Below are positions 50,830 to 63,671 of a stretch of 64,000 bases of DNA, piece after piece. This DNA is from Rhynochetos jubatus (lineage: Eukaryota; Chordata; Aves; Eurypygiformes; Rhynochetidae), in the NCBI GenBank assembly GCA_027574665.1, contig CM050690.1, positions 39,470,665-39,534,664 of the forward strand. Direction: 5' to 3'. Each line of letters opens with the position of its first letter. Position 1 is the first letter of the stretch. Below the pieces are notes generated by a model, which worked only from the letters and a program-made list of their open reading frames with translations, did not search any database and was not told the origin of the DNA. Position numbers and translations under genes: made by a program.

Positions 50830-52290
50830 ATTAATAGTAACGCATCTTCAGATCCAAACATCATCCACCCAGCAGTTTCAAACCAAACAAAGTTTGTGCC
50901 CTTTGAAGAGCACAGGAAGGCAAATCATGTATGATCATTTTTAGCTTATTTTCATGAGCAAGCTGTTGTTTAAACCACAGGGAAACAGACATAAAATTGT
51001 TAACAACTATTTTAGAAGTGGCTTCATGAGTAATGCATGTAACTGCAGACCAATAATCTCTATCTCAGTTATGGGGTCAGTAGGTAGAATGAAAATAGAG
51101 ACCAGAACTCAAAGATGGGGCCCTGAGAAGGGTGATGCTTTCCAAGCATTGTGGTTTGCTTTGCCAAAGATTCACAAGGGACACTGACAAAGTTACTTTA
51201 GGTACCCGTTTTCTTCTAGGTCCCTCACCATAGGTCCTAAACAAAGTTCACTTCAGTTAAGAAGATCCTCCCATGGACTGCTGACTGGGTAACAGAGAGT
51301 GGTCCTACAACCTGTTCTCGCAATGGATGAAGGACCTGTGGAATCCCTCAGGGATGTGTTCTAGGGCATGAGTTGTTAGCCAGAGCCCCAGATAAAGAGG
51401 ATAAAGAGTCAACCATGAGGTGACCAACTTTGCTAATGAAAAAAAACCCTTGTGAATGGTAGGTAAAAATGAAACTCTCACTCAAAGTTTTGACAGACTA
51501 AATTCAAATTCAGTAAAATAGAAATAATGCCAATGGGAACCCCCCAATTAATGATATATGCTAATTATACATTAAAATGTTCTCCACATTGCCTACTGTT
51601 ATTCAGAATGTTGGTAGGGTTGTTACATTCATTCCTCTGAAGATATGGAGGTAAGTGTGCAGCAACAGTTAAAAAGATTAATGGAATATTAGAGGCAGGA
51701 AGGAAAAAAAAAAAGAGAGTAGAATACATTTGTATCCTGATGTATAGCTCACTTTCTCAACACATAAATTTATATATCATATAATTAATCTATTTATGTT
51801 AACTAAATATTAACTATTCTTATGACATTTTATTACACTACATGTTGATTTATAGGAAATAGATTTTTCTAAAACATAGAGTTATATATTTAAATACTAA
51901 TCACAAATTACATATTTATGTATTATAAAGAATTATGAATATATAACCACAGTGGTATCAGGAAAATGACAGAGAACGAAAATAGGGGTAACCCTTGTAC
52001 AGACCATCTTTTATCAAAGTGAAGATTAGATAGAGTAGGACATTAGGAAAGAGGCAAATGATGACGATGACAGGTCCTCAAATGCAAAAGTAATGGAGAA
52101 AGTGTGTAAACAGTAGTCATAATTTCCTGTTTCTCGCAGTGGTAAAAATGAGAGGGAATCAATAAAAATATTGCACCAAGGGTTTAAGAATGAGATGTAT
52201 ACCTTATTTTACACAGTGCATAGTTCATTGTGTAAATCATCCCATAAGCTAAATGTTGTCAGAAGGGCTAAAATAGCACAAAAGAGCCTA
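50830..52290 (+). mobile_element. Ancient, highly decayed CR1-clade LINE fragment
   Basis: Weak but ordered similarities to a CR1/L3-type reverse transcriptase are seen in the expected order: DPNIIHPAV (compare PDGIHPRV) near 50854; NCRPIISIS (compare NYRPVSLTS) near 51042; GIPQGCVLG (compare GVPQGSVLG) at 51340-51366; NFANE (compare KFADD) at about 51426-51440. Noncoding-like similarity to the 3' region follows, such as ACACAGTGCATAGTT at about 52213. The order and spacing make chance unlikely. Stops and frameshifts are many. The limits are approximate. Confidence 0.65.
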
Positions 52291-53089
52291 TAGAAATTCC
52301 TGAAGTCTGGCTCATTTGAGTCATTAGGCACAACAGACCAAATGCAACATGAGGATCAAGAAAGAGGGTGTACAAGCAGAGGGTAAACTTAACCTGTTTC
52401 TTGCATTCTTTCAGTATCTGAAACCTGTTGCTCTCTGACACAGAAAACAGAATGAAACAGAGTTTTTGGTTGACCTAGTATGGCAGTTCTACTGTACTTA
52501 TAGACGGAATATATTGATTAGGGGAATAGTCAAGTTCTAAGAATTATTAACTGATATAATTTCTATCTAAGAAAAAAAAAAGGTAGCTATGAAATAGAAT
52601 TTATACATTGTTTTCCAAAAGACTACTACATGGCTTTCCAAAAATTTTACCACATTTGCCAAAATAGCAGAAAAAGGATAGAATTTTTCTGAACTTGTCA
52701 AAAGATTCAGTCAAGATAAATAATGATTAGGTCGCTTTTTTGGAAATCAGGAAATCAGAATGGGTGATTTTTGTTGACTATTGCTAAAAAAAAAAAAAAA
52801 AGGTATTGAATGCAAACATAGGTTGTTAAAAGACAGTGATACAGATAATGTTACAGAAGCACTTCCAGCTAAGTGCAATCTGCAGTCTACAGTAGTCACC
52901 TGAGGAAGACATATATCTCAAGAAGTACTATTGTTTTGTGATGAAGGGATTATATTCCAATGGTCTCTTCTAGACTAAGCAAAGTGTTTCGGTCATTTGA
53001 CCTTGATAACACAAAACTTGACTTAGTCAAAACCAAACTTTAACTCTTTACTTTTTCTGTGCACTCAGCCATAATACTAGCTCATCTTC

Positions 53090-54290
53090 TCTCAGGAGCA
53101 CCATCCCAACCCTTATCTACCACTGCTTCCAAGACTAGATCCTTCACCACTTCCTGCCTGACCTGCAGCCTTCTCCCAAATATGAGGCATAATCTCCTCT
53201 AGAAACCTTTGTGCCAGCCTCAGAACTAAATTACACAGAAAACCCTTACTGTCATCACCCCAATCCTCATATGGTAATATCTCTAAAAATCCAACAATAA
53301 GCCAGCCATAAACAGTAGGCACTTGCTGCTAGAGCAGATTTGAATCTTTTGGCTGCTACCCTAAAGCCAGTATTGAAGTAAATTCTTATTTCATTCCACA
53401 AGGTAAATCATTGTATGCTCCTGGTTCAAAAGTGATTATTTAATCCAATCCTGGCCCTAGCCTGACAAGGCCCATCAACCTCTCTGCCAGCTGGCTGCCT
53501 GTACCTACATTATCTCCTGCATGCCCTTGCAAGTACCAGGAAGTCTAGGCTAAGCCTTAACCTTATTTTCTTTTGATAACCTGGACTCTAATCAAATGCA
53601 TTTCTCTCACCAGCACTTTCTGCCAGGGCTAGATCACGACCGAGATAACAACTGTCTGGCTAGTGTAACTCAGCACCCAGTTTTGAGCTCTATTTTATGA
53701 CTTTCTGGACAATTGGTGACCAAAATCCTAATCTCAGCAGTAACTCTGCTCAAGGGAACCCAAACCGCACAATTTCTAAATCAGCCAACAGTATCCCTAG
53801 CCACCAGCACAAAAAAAAATAGCAAGGCAGTCTCTTCTGGCAGTAGCCATATAACCAAAGCTTGTCACTCCTAGCGCTACAACAGATAATACCAATACAA
53901 ATCCAGTCCTAATCCAAGCATATCTAACAGTCTCCAGACAAACATTTATCTGATACAACCCCATACATCCCTGACGCAACATTGTTGGTCCATGCAGGCC
54001 CTATGAACAAACCTTCATCTTGATACCAGGAATTGAATACCAACATTAAGTCTAGTCTAGATCTAGGCCAGCAGTGGTTTCTCCTCCAAGACAGCACCCT
54101 CTACAAGAACTTGTTTTAAACACACTGGTTCCTGCTGCCTCCCACCTTAGCCACAGGACTAGGGCCCTCAGCTATTGGAAAACCACAGCCTGTAAAACAA
54201 ACCCTAGCAGACTGTGCTTTGTCAGCCTTAACCCTTCTCTGGGAATCCCTACTGACTATTTCAATAAGCCTGTAACCCACGTGGTTCATA
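53090..54290. other. C-rich, G-poor strand-asymmetric tract of unknown origin
   Basis: For about 1.2 kb the plus strand has far more C than G, with many short CCTA, CTAG, AACC and TCCTAATCC-type words (for example 17 C against 5 G in 53881-53940, and 24 C against 10 G in 53461-53520). Flanking intron does not show this. I find no coding similarity and no clear period. It could be an old noncoding repeat or satellite-derived segment. Confidence 0.55.
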
Positions 54291-57200
54291 TTTGCAGGGC
54301 TGATTTCTTCAAATAGTCGACCAGCGATGGCTGTTCGCATTATGTTATCAGCTGTAGATCCCTGACAGTATTGATTCATCCTGCTCAAAGAAATGCAGAT
54401 GTGTGACATGAAATGGTCACACCATGCTTCTCTACTTTGTGTTTGAAATGGACGGTATCAACAGAGGAGACCTTTTAGCGCAGATGGGTGAATATGTGAC
54501 CTTGGCAACCGAGCAGATCAGCAGCAGCTCTGTCAATAAAGGACAAGTTCCCCTATGTGATATTACTGCTCTGTTCTCTAGATCACAGTGCCAGCCAGAA
54601 AGATTTACAAGTGAAAGTGACCTTCATTTCACCAGGATTTTATCAAACATGACGTTCTTTTCTTTTAGGAAAAAGGCATTTCTGTTCTTCTGAATCAGAA
54701 ATTTGTATTAAAAAATCTAAACAGGGAAGTACTCAGAATTTAGAAACAAAATTCAAGTGGAATTTAAGTTTGCTGGCATCTTTTTCGTGTCTTCTGCCTT
54801 TCATACATTAAAAGTTTGTCATAGAGATTTGGAATTCTCAAATTATGAATATAAAAAATACGAACATGATAAACTCTTGTTGTCCCTTTTCATCATAACA
54901 CCTTTATTTTTTAAAAAGAGATCTGTTTTACTGAATTGTTTTTACCATTTATGTATCTTGCGAAGAGATTGCAAGAGCTTAGCACATGAAGAATGTACCA
55001 CTGACTATTACAAAGTCAAGAAATCTAGCAGTTACACAATTCAGCTCCTACAGGAACAGCATGAGGTTTCTTCTTGCAATTTTAAAGCACTCCAAGTCAC
55101 CAATAAAGAAACTTAAATGTCATGTCCCACATTGAGTTTCTGCTTCTGAATTATATCCAGGTGTCTAACTTGACCTCTCTGAAAAAGAGCATTTGGGGTC
55201 AATTGAAAAGGATTGTAACAGTCATTTTGGAGACAATGATCCTAAAACTAGCTTTCTGCTACATCTACAAATTAATTCAGATCTGTTTGCATAAAAACTG
55301 CTTTATACCAGGAAAGCATATCTTGATACCCAAAGAGATCCCACTTTATAAGGAAAATTTGCTAATACCACAGAGAAGACTTTAATTTTTAAAGAAAAGT
55401 TGTTTGTATGCACAAACTGAAGGCAAAATAGTCATGGCTATAGTAAGTATGGAAAGCAGTTGCCAAATCTGTTATAACTGAGAGGTCTGCATGCATTTTG
55501 GTACTCCTGTATTAAATTTGTTTGCATGTACACTCCTAAGTCCAACAAACTCCAAGAAATGAAATATTCAGAAGCAAGAAAAATCATTAGAAAAATAATT
55601 AAATAGTATAGAATAATATCCTTTTTGCATGAAATAACATCTAAAGTATCTTCTATAGCTATTTATTAAAAAACTAACTGTGATTCAAATGCAAAGAATT
55701 TTTAAATGCCTGATCCAAGACCTTAGAAAAGATCCTACAACTGTGAACAGGGCGTTTGTTTGTACCTTTTTCTATATGCACTTAAGACAACAGATATATC
55801 AATAAATTAACACCTGCTGAGCCATGCTATTCTGACTTTCAAAAGGTGTAAACACACAGCAGAACTATTAAAATAGTTTAATCTCAACTCAGTAGTGTCT
55901 GTTCTGCCCTTGCCTAACCAGCTTGTGCGCTCATATCGGCCAGACAGTCAACATACAAGTAGGGTACTGCCTTTGTTTTAACCATCCCTTCTTAACTTGT
56001 TTTTACAAAGAAGAAAATGCAAGCACCAAGGGATAAAGGTATTTTCCCTGTGACGAAAGGTAACCATGGAAACACCAGGAACACAGTCCAGCCTTCCTGA
56101 TACCATTTCAGGGCCATTGGCCTACATGACCGGCTGTCCCCAGCAAGTATGTTCTAACTAACCAGGCTGCCTTAAATCCATAGACAACACAAATAATGCA
56201 AAGTGAGCAATACTGTTTACATTGCACTGATGTTCATCATCTGGATATCATCTGTAATACAGGTAAAAGTGCTTTAGACATTTTTGAATTGACCAGCACC
56301 TGCTTTATTAAGGCATTTTAATTCTGACCTTCAAAGAGAAAGGAATGCATTCTTTAGGTCAGGCTTCTCCTTGTGAACCAGTCTTGATAATTTCAGCTTG
56401 CTTTTTATGCTGCTAAAATATCTAGATGAGCAGGGCACAGCCAACGGGGCTCCGCTACTTCCTGAGCTAACCCAACCCGATCAGTCATTGTATTTTCCAG
56501 TTCACTGTTCAAAATTCTAGCTGCCATCAGCTCTAGGTTAAAGCAAATGTCATCTACTTCTGGGGCCCATGGTGAAAAATTTATGTAGTCCTGGACATGA
56601 TACAAGTTTTACAGTTTTACAGCTGAAATCCTTCAAGTTCCTTGGACCTACTGGAAAAGGATTTATTTTACTGTAATTCCCAAATGTTCATTTTTGTATG
56701 TGTGTTTTCCTACAGAATGTGTGCATTGCTTCCAGCAATGTGTTTTATATTACCTGGAAGAATAGAAATACTCTAATGGGAGGAAACAATTTTATTCTTA
56801 TTGCCAGTGGAACACAAAGCAGAACTTCAAAATGACACCATGACTTCTCAAGCAGAGTCATCCCATTTACTCTGGAGCGTGGGGACCTCATTCTCCACTC
56901 ACTTACAGTCTTCTGTGCAATTACACTAGTATAACCCCCACAAATTGTGGGCCAAAGATACAGACTTTCTCTCTTTCTGCTTGTCACAGATGATGCAAAC
57001 TGCATGTCCTTGATTTATATGTACCTCAGCAGCACATACAGAAAGTAATCTCCCTTCTCTTGCAATGAATTAGTCTTTTCTCTTTAGGGCACACGTTGGG
57101 TATGCCTTTAATGGCATAAATTCAGCATATTTCTCAAGCAGTGTCCAATGAGGCTTTCATCAGACATTTAACTATAAAGAATTTCATGTATAGTTCAGGA

Positions 57201-57332
57201 GCTAGCCTCGACTAAGATTTGTGGCAAATGTCTACTGGAAAAATTAAGTTCTAGAAAAATCTCTCTCATCTTTCTATTGCATCTTGTCTTACTTTTCGTT
57301 ACTCTAGGAGTTCAATGACCAATGACCCTCAC

Positions 57333-57490
57333 CTTGACAGTGAAATCTGCAGTGAGAGGCCCAGATATTCTTAATATCTCCTTGTCAGGAAACTTCTGGA
57401 AGTCGATGCTAGAATTGTCCATGAGGAAGGAGCCTGTGGAGCTGAGGCTGTTTTCACTCTTCATACCTTGGAGAGTCTTGGTTTCCAGAT
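57333..57490 (-). CDS. ADAMTSL1: ADAMTSL1 internal exon: spacer domain core (exon b)
   Basis: This 158-bp exon completes the split Tyr and adds 52 codons running from LETKTLQG through FQKFPDKEILR to GPLTADFTVK. It is the core of the ADAMTS-like spacer, a cysteine-free beta-rich region involved in matrix binding in this family. It differs from human ADAMTSL1 (as recalled) at only about eight positions. The paralogue ADAMTSL3 differs much more here, which favours ADAMTSL1. An N-glycosylation sequon, NSS, is visible in DNSSID. The acceptor is TTTGTCAG and the donor is GTGAGG after a complete AAG codon, so it ends in phase 0. The open frame continues into the intron only for VRVIGH before a stop. 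Confidence 0.97.
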
Positions 57491-60400
57491 CTGACAAATA
57501 CAAACAAATTAACAGCAACCTAATATAATTTGAAATAAGGGTGAGAACAGAAAAAGAAAACCCACACAAAACAGTGGTGGTGCAGATTTGCCTCTTAAAA
57601 TAGTGATGATGCAACTGTTTTGTTCCTTTCCACAGTTTACTCAGGTTCCCATACGTTCCTTGTGTTTTTTCTCCTCCATCTGCTTTTTGGCTTTGTTCAG
57701 ACCTTAGATTTCTAGCTCCACATCCACCTCCTCACCCACAGGTCATGTTTTTACTCTCTTACAGACATATTAATCCATTCTCAGTTAGGCATAGTTGCTG
57801 TCATTTAACTCACTCTCAGTAAGTCACGCTCCTATGTGGAGCCTGACTCAGACTTTCCCCCATGAGTGCTGCCTTTGTTAAGTTGCTGTTCTCTCTTTCA
57901 GTTCAAAGGTGGGTCACCAAACACATGTTGCTGAAGTAGACAATTAACTGAAAGCAAGACATCCAGGAAAGAAAGATCAGTATGACAGCAATCCTGCCTC
58001 CTCTCCAGAAATTGTCTGTTCCATCCCAATGGAGTAGGAGGGGAAGGGAAATGTTGAACCCTTGTGAGCTCTCCCTCTGGCTTTCTGCATTCACAGTTCC
58101 CAAAAAGTGGGTACTAATTCAGATACCATCAGGTAGCAGTTACTTATGATTATTAAATCATAATAAACATATTAAATAATTTATTAAATGGAAACCAACA
58201 GTCAGAAAGTAGTTCTGTTCCATCACCTAGCTAGCCTCCCCACCAGCTCCAGACTGGGCTTTACAACATGTTCACCAATAAACCGTTTCTTGTAATTATT
58301 TCAAAGTGACAACAAATTTCATCATGAGGGTTTGCAGATTTGTAAGCCTCTTACATGTATTTGTGAAATTATGCACAATATGTTGTCCCACATGGAGAGG
58401 CAGCTAAGGCAAAATCTGAACTAGATAGGGGCATACTATTAATCTCTGATGGAATAATATTTTCAGAGACAATAAAAGGAGGAAAAGTTTTTATTAACAT
58501 GTATTAAGTTGTTAATTAGGGGGAAAAAAGATAATTGCAGTAATTAGGCTGCTTTTCAGGATGGGTCATTGGAATTAATTCATGAAGGAAGTTGCTGAGG
58601 CAGTACACTAAGAATTTGCTCTGTATTAATGAATTCCTTGGTTTTCAGTGAAATGTCTCTTCCTTTGTGATGCACTCGGCCATATATTTATTTCTGGACA
58701 AGGCTGCATGCATCAGGGATAAAGATGGTTTTAAGACTTGTGTATATATAATTGGCCTCCTGTTGACTTCTCCCACAACCAAAGTTCACAGGGCAAAATC
58801 CTCCCTCCCCCCCAAATGACTGTAGTTCATACATATATAAAATCCTTTGATGGGTGAACAGAAAGATTCATGGAGACATCTGAAACAAGAAAGAGAAGTA
58901 TTTGGACTTATTCTTGTTTGCGCAGAGCAGTTAATCTAAATCTCAACCAGTGACTCAGGCTGGCCTCGCTGATTCAAACCTTTTTGTCCTGAAATGTGAT
59001 ATGGCCTGAGTGAAGACAGCTTTAGATCACCCTCTCCTGCTAAAATCTCATTTCTCTCTAAGCTGTCTTATGGCTCAATTTCACTGAAAAAATAATAAAA
59101 GAATGAAATTTTTCTACCTTGGAAAGGAACATCTATACTGGGAAAGAAGACACAAGAGAAAGGAAGAGTGCAAATCATTTACTGGGAAAGTAATAACAAC
59201 CATACTGGAGCAGCTCAGGAATACCCAAAGGGCCACTTAAACTGAAGTACAGGCAACATTTGAACTTTTAAGAAAAACATAATGTATTTTTTCTTAGTTT
59301 ATAACCTGTAATTTGCTGGGTTTTATTCACAGCCCTAAATCTAAAGAACCATTGAAAGTTTATGGCATGCCCACTGCTTTCTCAGCACAAGCAGTGAGCT
59401 ACAGAACAAGACTGACAAACCACCCTTATTTTGCCACTCAGGATAAGTTCTTTGGGTGAAAGAAATATGGAGAGAGTGGGAATGATTTGGTGTTTCACCT
59501 CCTTGCTGATACTAATGTTTGTATTTACACTGATAAGCATAGAGGACTCTAACTTGTCTGCGCTACAGGAAAATCCTCTTACATTTTGGAAAAGCAGAAG
59601 GGGATCCCCACTTATCTTACAATAATTGGTGTTTCTGTTGGTTATACTGGAATGTTTGTATTTTTTCTGACAGTATATCCCATTTACTGAAACTCTAAAG
59701 TCCATTTACTGCTCCTGAAAAACAGAGCAGTTTGTGAGTAGCAACTGTATTGGAAGGTAAAAGAGAGGGATGCAAGAAGTTTCTATTCATGAAAGAAATG
59801 GATTTGCCTTCAACTCTCCCAAAGTATTCTCAAATCCTGAGAGTCTTCTCCCACAGAAGAGGAATATGCATCTGCTGGGATACACAGCTTCTCGTCAGAT
59901 GAAGCAGGGAAGACTTATAGCCACCAAACGACAGGCTAGCAGCACTAAGTGGGCTTACCTCCTTGGAGTAATATCACTACTAAAGAGCATGGTTTGACTT
60001 GTGCATGCTGTTTCTGATCTTTGGACTGTGATTTTGTATGTGCGTGCATGCATGCGTGTGTGTGTGCATCTACAGGAGTGAGAGAGATTATGACTACAGA
60101 AACATGTGTTAAAGTCATGAGCAGCTTGATGGCTAAGCTCAGCTGTGGGGAAGCTTATACTTTACTGTCCTCAATATTTCTTCACTCAGTGGGATATATT
60201 TTATTAATTTTCAACAAAAGCACTTGGCACCAAGCAAGCCAGCCAAAGGATAAGCAAACAGAAATGACTGAAAAATTACAGAGGGGCAAAGGATTCTGCA
60301 ATGTTAGCCAAGCTCTGCTCTGAAAAGCGTGTGTACCACTGATGTAACTGGGTCCAAGGAGAGCTTCTGAGGGCAGGAATCATCCCTGTGTCGAAATCAG

Positions 60401-60498
60401 TGATCTGAGAGAGGGAAACCAGACACCACAGTGTAAACAGAGCACTGTGGGTGAGCAAGGATTTCTTAAACAAACGTACACTAACTTTTTTTACTTAC
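57491..60498 (-). other. ADAMTSL1 intron between exons a and b
   Basis: This 3.0-kb intron holds only a TG/CATG microsatellite-like stretch (about 60034-60068) and an AT-rich block at about 58145-58192. No genes or mobile elements are recognisable. Confidence 0.85.
60034..60068. repeat. Alternating purine-pyrimidine microsatellite
   Basis: GTATGTGCGTGCATGCATGC followed by GTGTGTGTGTGC. It is short and interrupted, with Z-DNA-forming potential. Confidence 0.75.
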
Positions 60499-60573
60499 AT
60501 AAATGATCGGGTCCTTTCAGCACAAGGCGAACTTGCCTGCTTCCATAAGGAATAGCAACCACCGTATCATCCA
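60499..60573 (-). CDS. ADAMTSL1: ADAMTSL1 internal exon: spacer-module segment (exon a)
   Basis: This 75-bp exon encodes 24 full codons, beginning DDTVVAIPYGSRQVRLVLKG and ending PDHL, plus split codons at both ends. It matches human ADAMTSL1 around residues 201-226 as I recall it, in the spacer region after the cysteine-rich domain. Known of the family: ADAMTS-like proteins keep the ancillary domains of ADAMTS proteases, lack the catalytic domain and act in extracellular matrix. The acceptor is a CCCGCAG and the donor is GTAAGT. The exon starts and ends in phase 1 and its length is a multiple of three, so skipping would keep frame. The Tyr codon is split T|AT with the next exon, which confirms the junction. 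The preceding exon is not in the window. The short length makes it easy to miss, but the protein match is close to exact. Confidence 0.95.
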
Positions 60574-61796
60574 CTGCGGGAAGGCAAAAATGCATAGAGT
60601 AAATAAACAAAGAAATTCTCATCCATTTCCAAATAACCAGTGAAATAGGTGCTTACAAGGCAGTCAAAAGAAAAGCTTTTGGACCAATTAAACAATATGA
60701 TGAATTATGAGAGATTATTAAAAATCTGGGAAAAAACCTTGTTAAACATGGTAAGAACCTTCTGCTTGGAAGAACCCAAACCTCTTGATTTTCTTTATTC
60801 CCAACTCCTTCACAACCATTTCTGGGTTTCAAGAGTAACTAATAGCTTTCTGTTTCACCACAACTCCACTTAAACCTCTTTGACTTGGTGTTTGTGGTGA
60901 ACTAGAGAAGCACAAGCCTATTCTGATTAACCAGAACAGCCCATTCCTTCATTTGACTCTTTCCCTGTTGAACTCCACATCTTTTCCATGGAGCTCATGC
61001 TATGTGATGATCTCCTGCTGACCTCAAGCATACCTTCCCTTTCACATCTTTTATTTTAATGACTAGAAGTGCTATAATTCTGCTTCCCTTTCCACACCAC
61101 TACCAGAAACCCCCTGGAAAAAGAGAAGCCGATTAGACTGTCATGTAAACATATCTTCAAGCAGAATCTTGGGAGCTTTGCCAACTGGATTTAAACTGAG
61201 GTGTGAATTAGCATGTAGGTCACATGCTGCTGTGAAGGTTAGTTAGGTCAGCATTTCTAAAGAGGTTGATCTTTCTGAGCAACCTTAGTAATGTGCTGAA
61301 GGAAGACAGGAGGGGAAGGTGTGGAAAGATGATAGAAAATGTTCCCAACTCTATGCCTGTATTGTGGAGTGGACACACAGCCCAGAGAACACTGACCTGG
61401 ACTAACCATCATGCCTAGGTTCTTCATTCACCTTTCCCTGTCTTTTCTGCCTCTTCTCCTATAACTACAAATCAGGAAAGAAAGAGTATGTGTGCCTAAC
61501 AGGACTTTTTGGGGGAGATGGCAGGCATGAGAGGAAGCCCTTTCACTATCTGTTCATTAGGACTGCTCACATCTGTGTCACGTAATGCCCACTAGCAAGA
61601 ATTATAGCTCTGCTCTCAAAGCAACGTGTTGCTTTGTCAGGTAAGGCTAACTCAGCCAATAAAAGCATATTATTTTTCATCCAAACATATGAGCTGGGGC
61701 CTTAAGTTTCTGATGAGATCAAACTGGGAAAACTGTTTCGGCCTAGCTAAATCAGAATTCCCAGTTACCAGCAAAAGAGTTATTAACATTGTCATT

Positions 61797-61960
61797 TGTC
61801 GTGGTTTAATCCCAGGTGGCAGCTAAGCACCACACAACCACTCGCTCACACCGCTCCCCCCTGCCTCCAGCAGATCATTTTATGTCAAAAAGTGGAGAGG
61901 CAACAGAAAGAGGGAAAACCCCAAGAAACAGGTACTTCTTTCAAACAACACATTTATTCA
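61797..61960 (+). mobile_element. Fragment of an endogenous-retrovirus LTR
   Basis: The segment begins TGTCGTGGTTTAATCCCAGG and continues GGCAGCTAAGCACCACACAA, then a CTCGCTCAC stretch and a C run. This is the start of an LTR type that I know as abundant in neoavian bird genomes. Only about 160 bp is recognisable before the match fades, so it is a truncated remnant. No internal viral genes are present. The 3' limit is approximate. Confidence 0.8.
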
Positions 61961-63671
61961 TCCAAACCTGTAATACCTCAAAAACGTGAGGTAGAACCCT
62001 TTTAAATTTTAAATTTCAGTCATGCGTCATAGGAATTTCTGTCACTCTTATATTGGAGAGCTTTATTGGATGAAATATCCATACTTTTGTGGCCTCTTAA
62101 TATCCCAGAAATGAAGGGACACTTGTAGGCTGTCTGATAAATCTTTTGAGTGTCACCAGAGTTGTGTGGAGATAAAACCTGTTCATGTGCCCAGGCTCTT
62201 TGGAACCTTGTCTCCATTTTCAAAATCTGATTTGATATGTTTCCTCAAGCTATTCAAAAATTCCAGTGTCTCCAGAGACTTCTGTAACACTGGGGTTAAA
62301 CTCTACTCAGCACACACTCTGCTCATACACAAATATTAGCAAAGATAGACATCTTTCATTTCTACAGAGAATTAAAATTTTCTGTTTGAAAAGACATACT
62401 TGAGTCTTCTAAAATTTATTAAATATTGATATTATAATACAGATTTTATTGATACAATTCTGGCACCCACATTCAAGATGCCTAGTATGATAAATGTATT
62501 TTATCTATTTTGGAAAACAAAATCCATCATTTTGCTGTATACCTATCATGTTTATTGGAGTAAGTCTGGGAAAAAATTAATTTCAATATTTCAAAAAATA
62601 TACTCTTTTTACAAGTCTAATTTAAAGACAGTTCCACGTCATTGTTATATTTGACTGTCTCTCAGCTATGAGCTCTGTGCTGGAGAGTTATCAACTCACT
62701 GATATGTCACGGAAAAATCAGGCAGTTTAAAAAACATGGAAAATTATATATATCATACATTCTTAGCATGCCTCTTCTGCTCCAGGGTATTGCTAGGACT
62801 ATGTTTCACCTGATCTTGTCATTGCTTCACATTTGAAATCCTAGCACACTTTATGTGAAATGCAAAGCTCGGTGGGATTTGTGCTTATCACAGTGCTTGC
62901 TTCCTGCTTTCACAAAGCAGAAGCAGTAGGGACTGAAGGATAATTTCCTGAGGTTAACAGCGATAAGAAGGAGACATTTCCTGGGAAGAGACATGTGAAA
63001 GCAAGCATGGTACTGTTTAATCACAGCTCCCTCCAAAAATAAGCAGAGAGATAGATTGTGGCACAGCCATGTGAGCGCTCTGAAGAAAAGCTGCAAAGGG
63101 TGTTAACCGGCAGTTGGTTTCCTCCAGAGAAGATGCACAGGGAGTCAAGAGAGAGCCCCAGGTGACTGAGAGGGCTGTGGCCCAGGGCAGTGAAGGAAGT
63201 GTAAGGATTTAGGCAAAGGTTATATGTCAGGTACATGCATCAGATTCCTGCGAGAGATTAGTTTCTACTGGTTTTGGATTTTGAATTTGGATGTTGTCCA
63301 AATGGTCTAACTATCAGTTCTCATGATGAAAAAAGGAGTTGTTTCTGTTTCCCCATTACTACTGATATTCAACAAAAATCTGGAACTGCATCTATTTTTG
63401 ACAACCACTGCAAGACTAATCAGATAAATATGTATTCTGCCTCAGTATAGCAACTCTACAACTCTCTTTTAAAAGTAATCAACTTCACTAGTAGATGTCA
63501 ATCCATTTTTGGAGAAACACTAACTTTGCACAAGGTGATCAGCAGAATTCACCCACCACTTCGGGGATCAACTCTGTAGATCCTTGGTGAACAAAAAGAA
63601 ATGTAAACCTGCTTAAATACAGCTCCTCTCCATTGTAAGACAAACACACCCTTTCCAAAGGACATACTATT

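Larger units (their letters stand above)
44725..57332 (-). other. ADAMTSL1 intron between exons b and c
   Basis: At 12.6 kb this is the largest intron fully inside the window. It holds a 0.9-kb CR1 (49700-50605), a much older CR1-related fragment (about 50830-52290) and a C-rich strand-asymmetric tract (about 53090-54290). There are also T/G low-complexity (49174-49212), A-rich (46629-46660) and GT (48199-48208) microsatellites. Open frames at 54424-55385 on the plus strand show no similarity that I recognise. Confidence 0.85.

Noticed and set aside
54424..55385. Series of three plus-strand open frames
   Set aside because: They lie in different frames or are separated by stops, with no domain, splice logic or known match. 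Likely chance.
6414..60573. Assignment to the paralogue ADAMTSL3
   Set aside because: The spacer, the TSR5-TSR6 linker and TSR6 match ADAMTSL1 closely, while ADAMTSL3 as I recall it differs strongly in exactly these parts.
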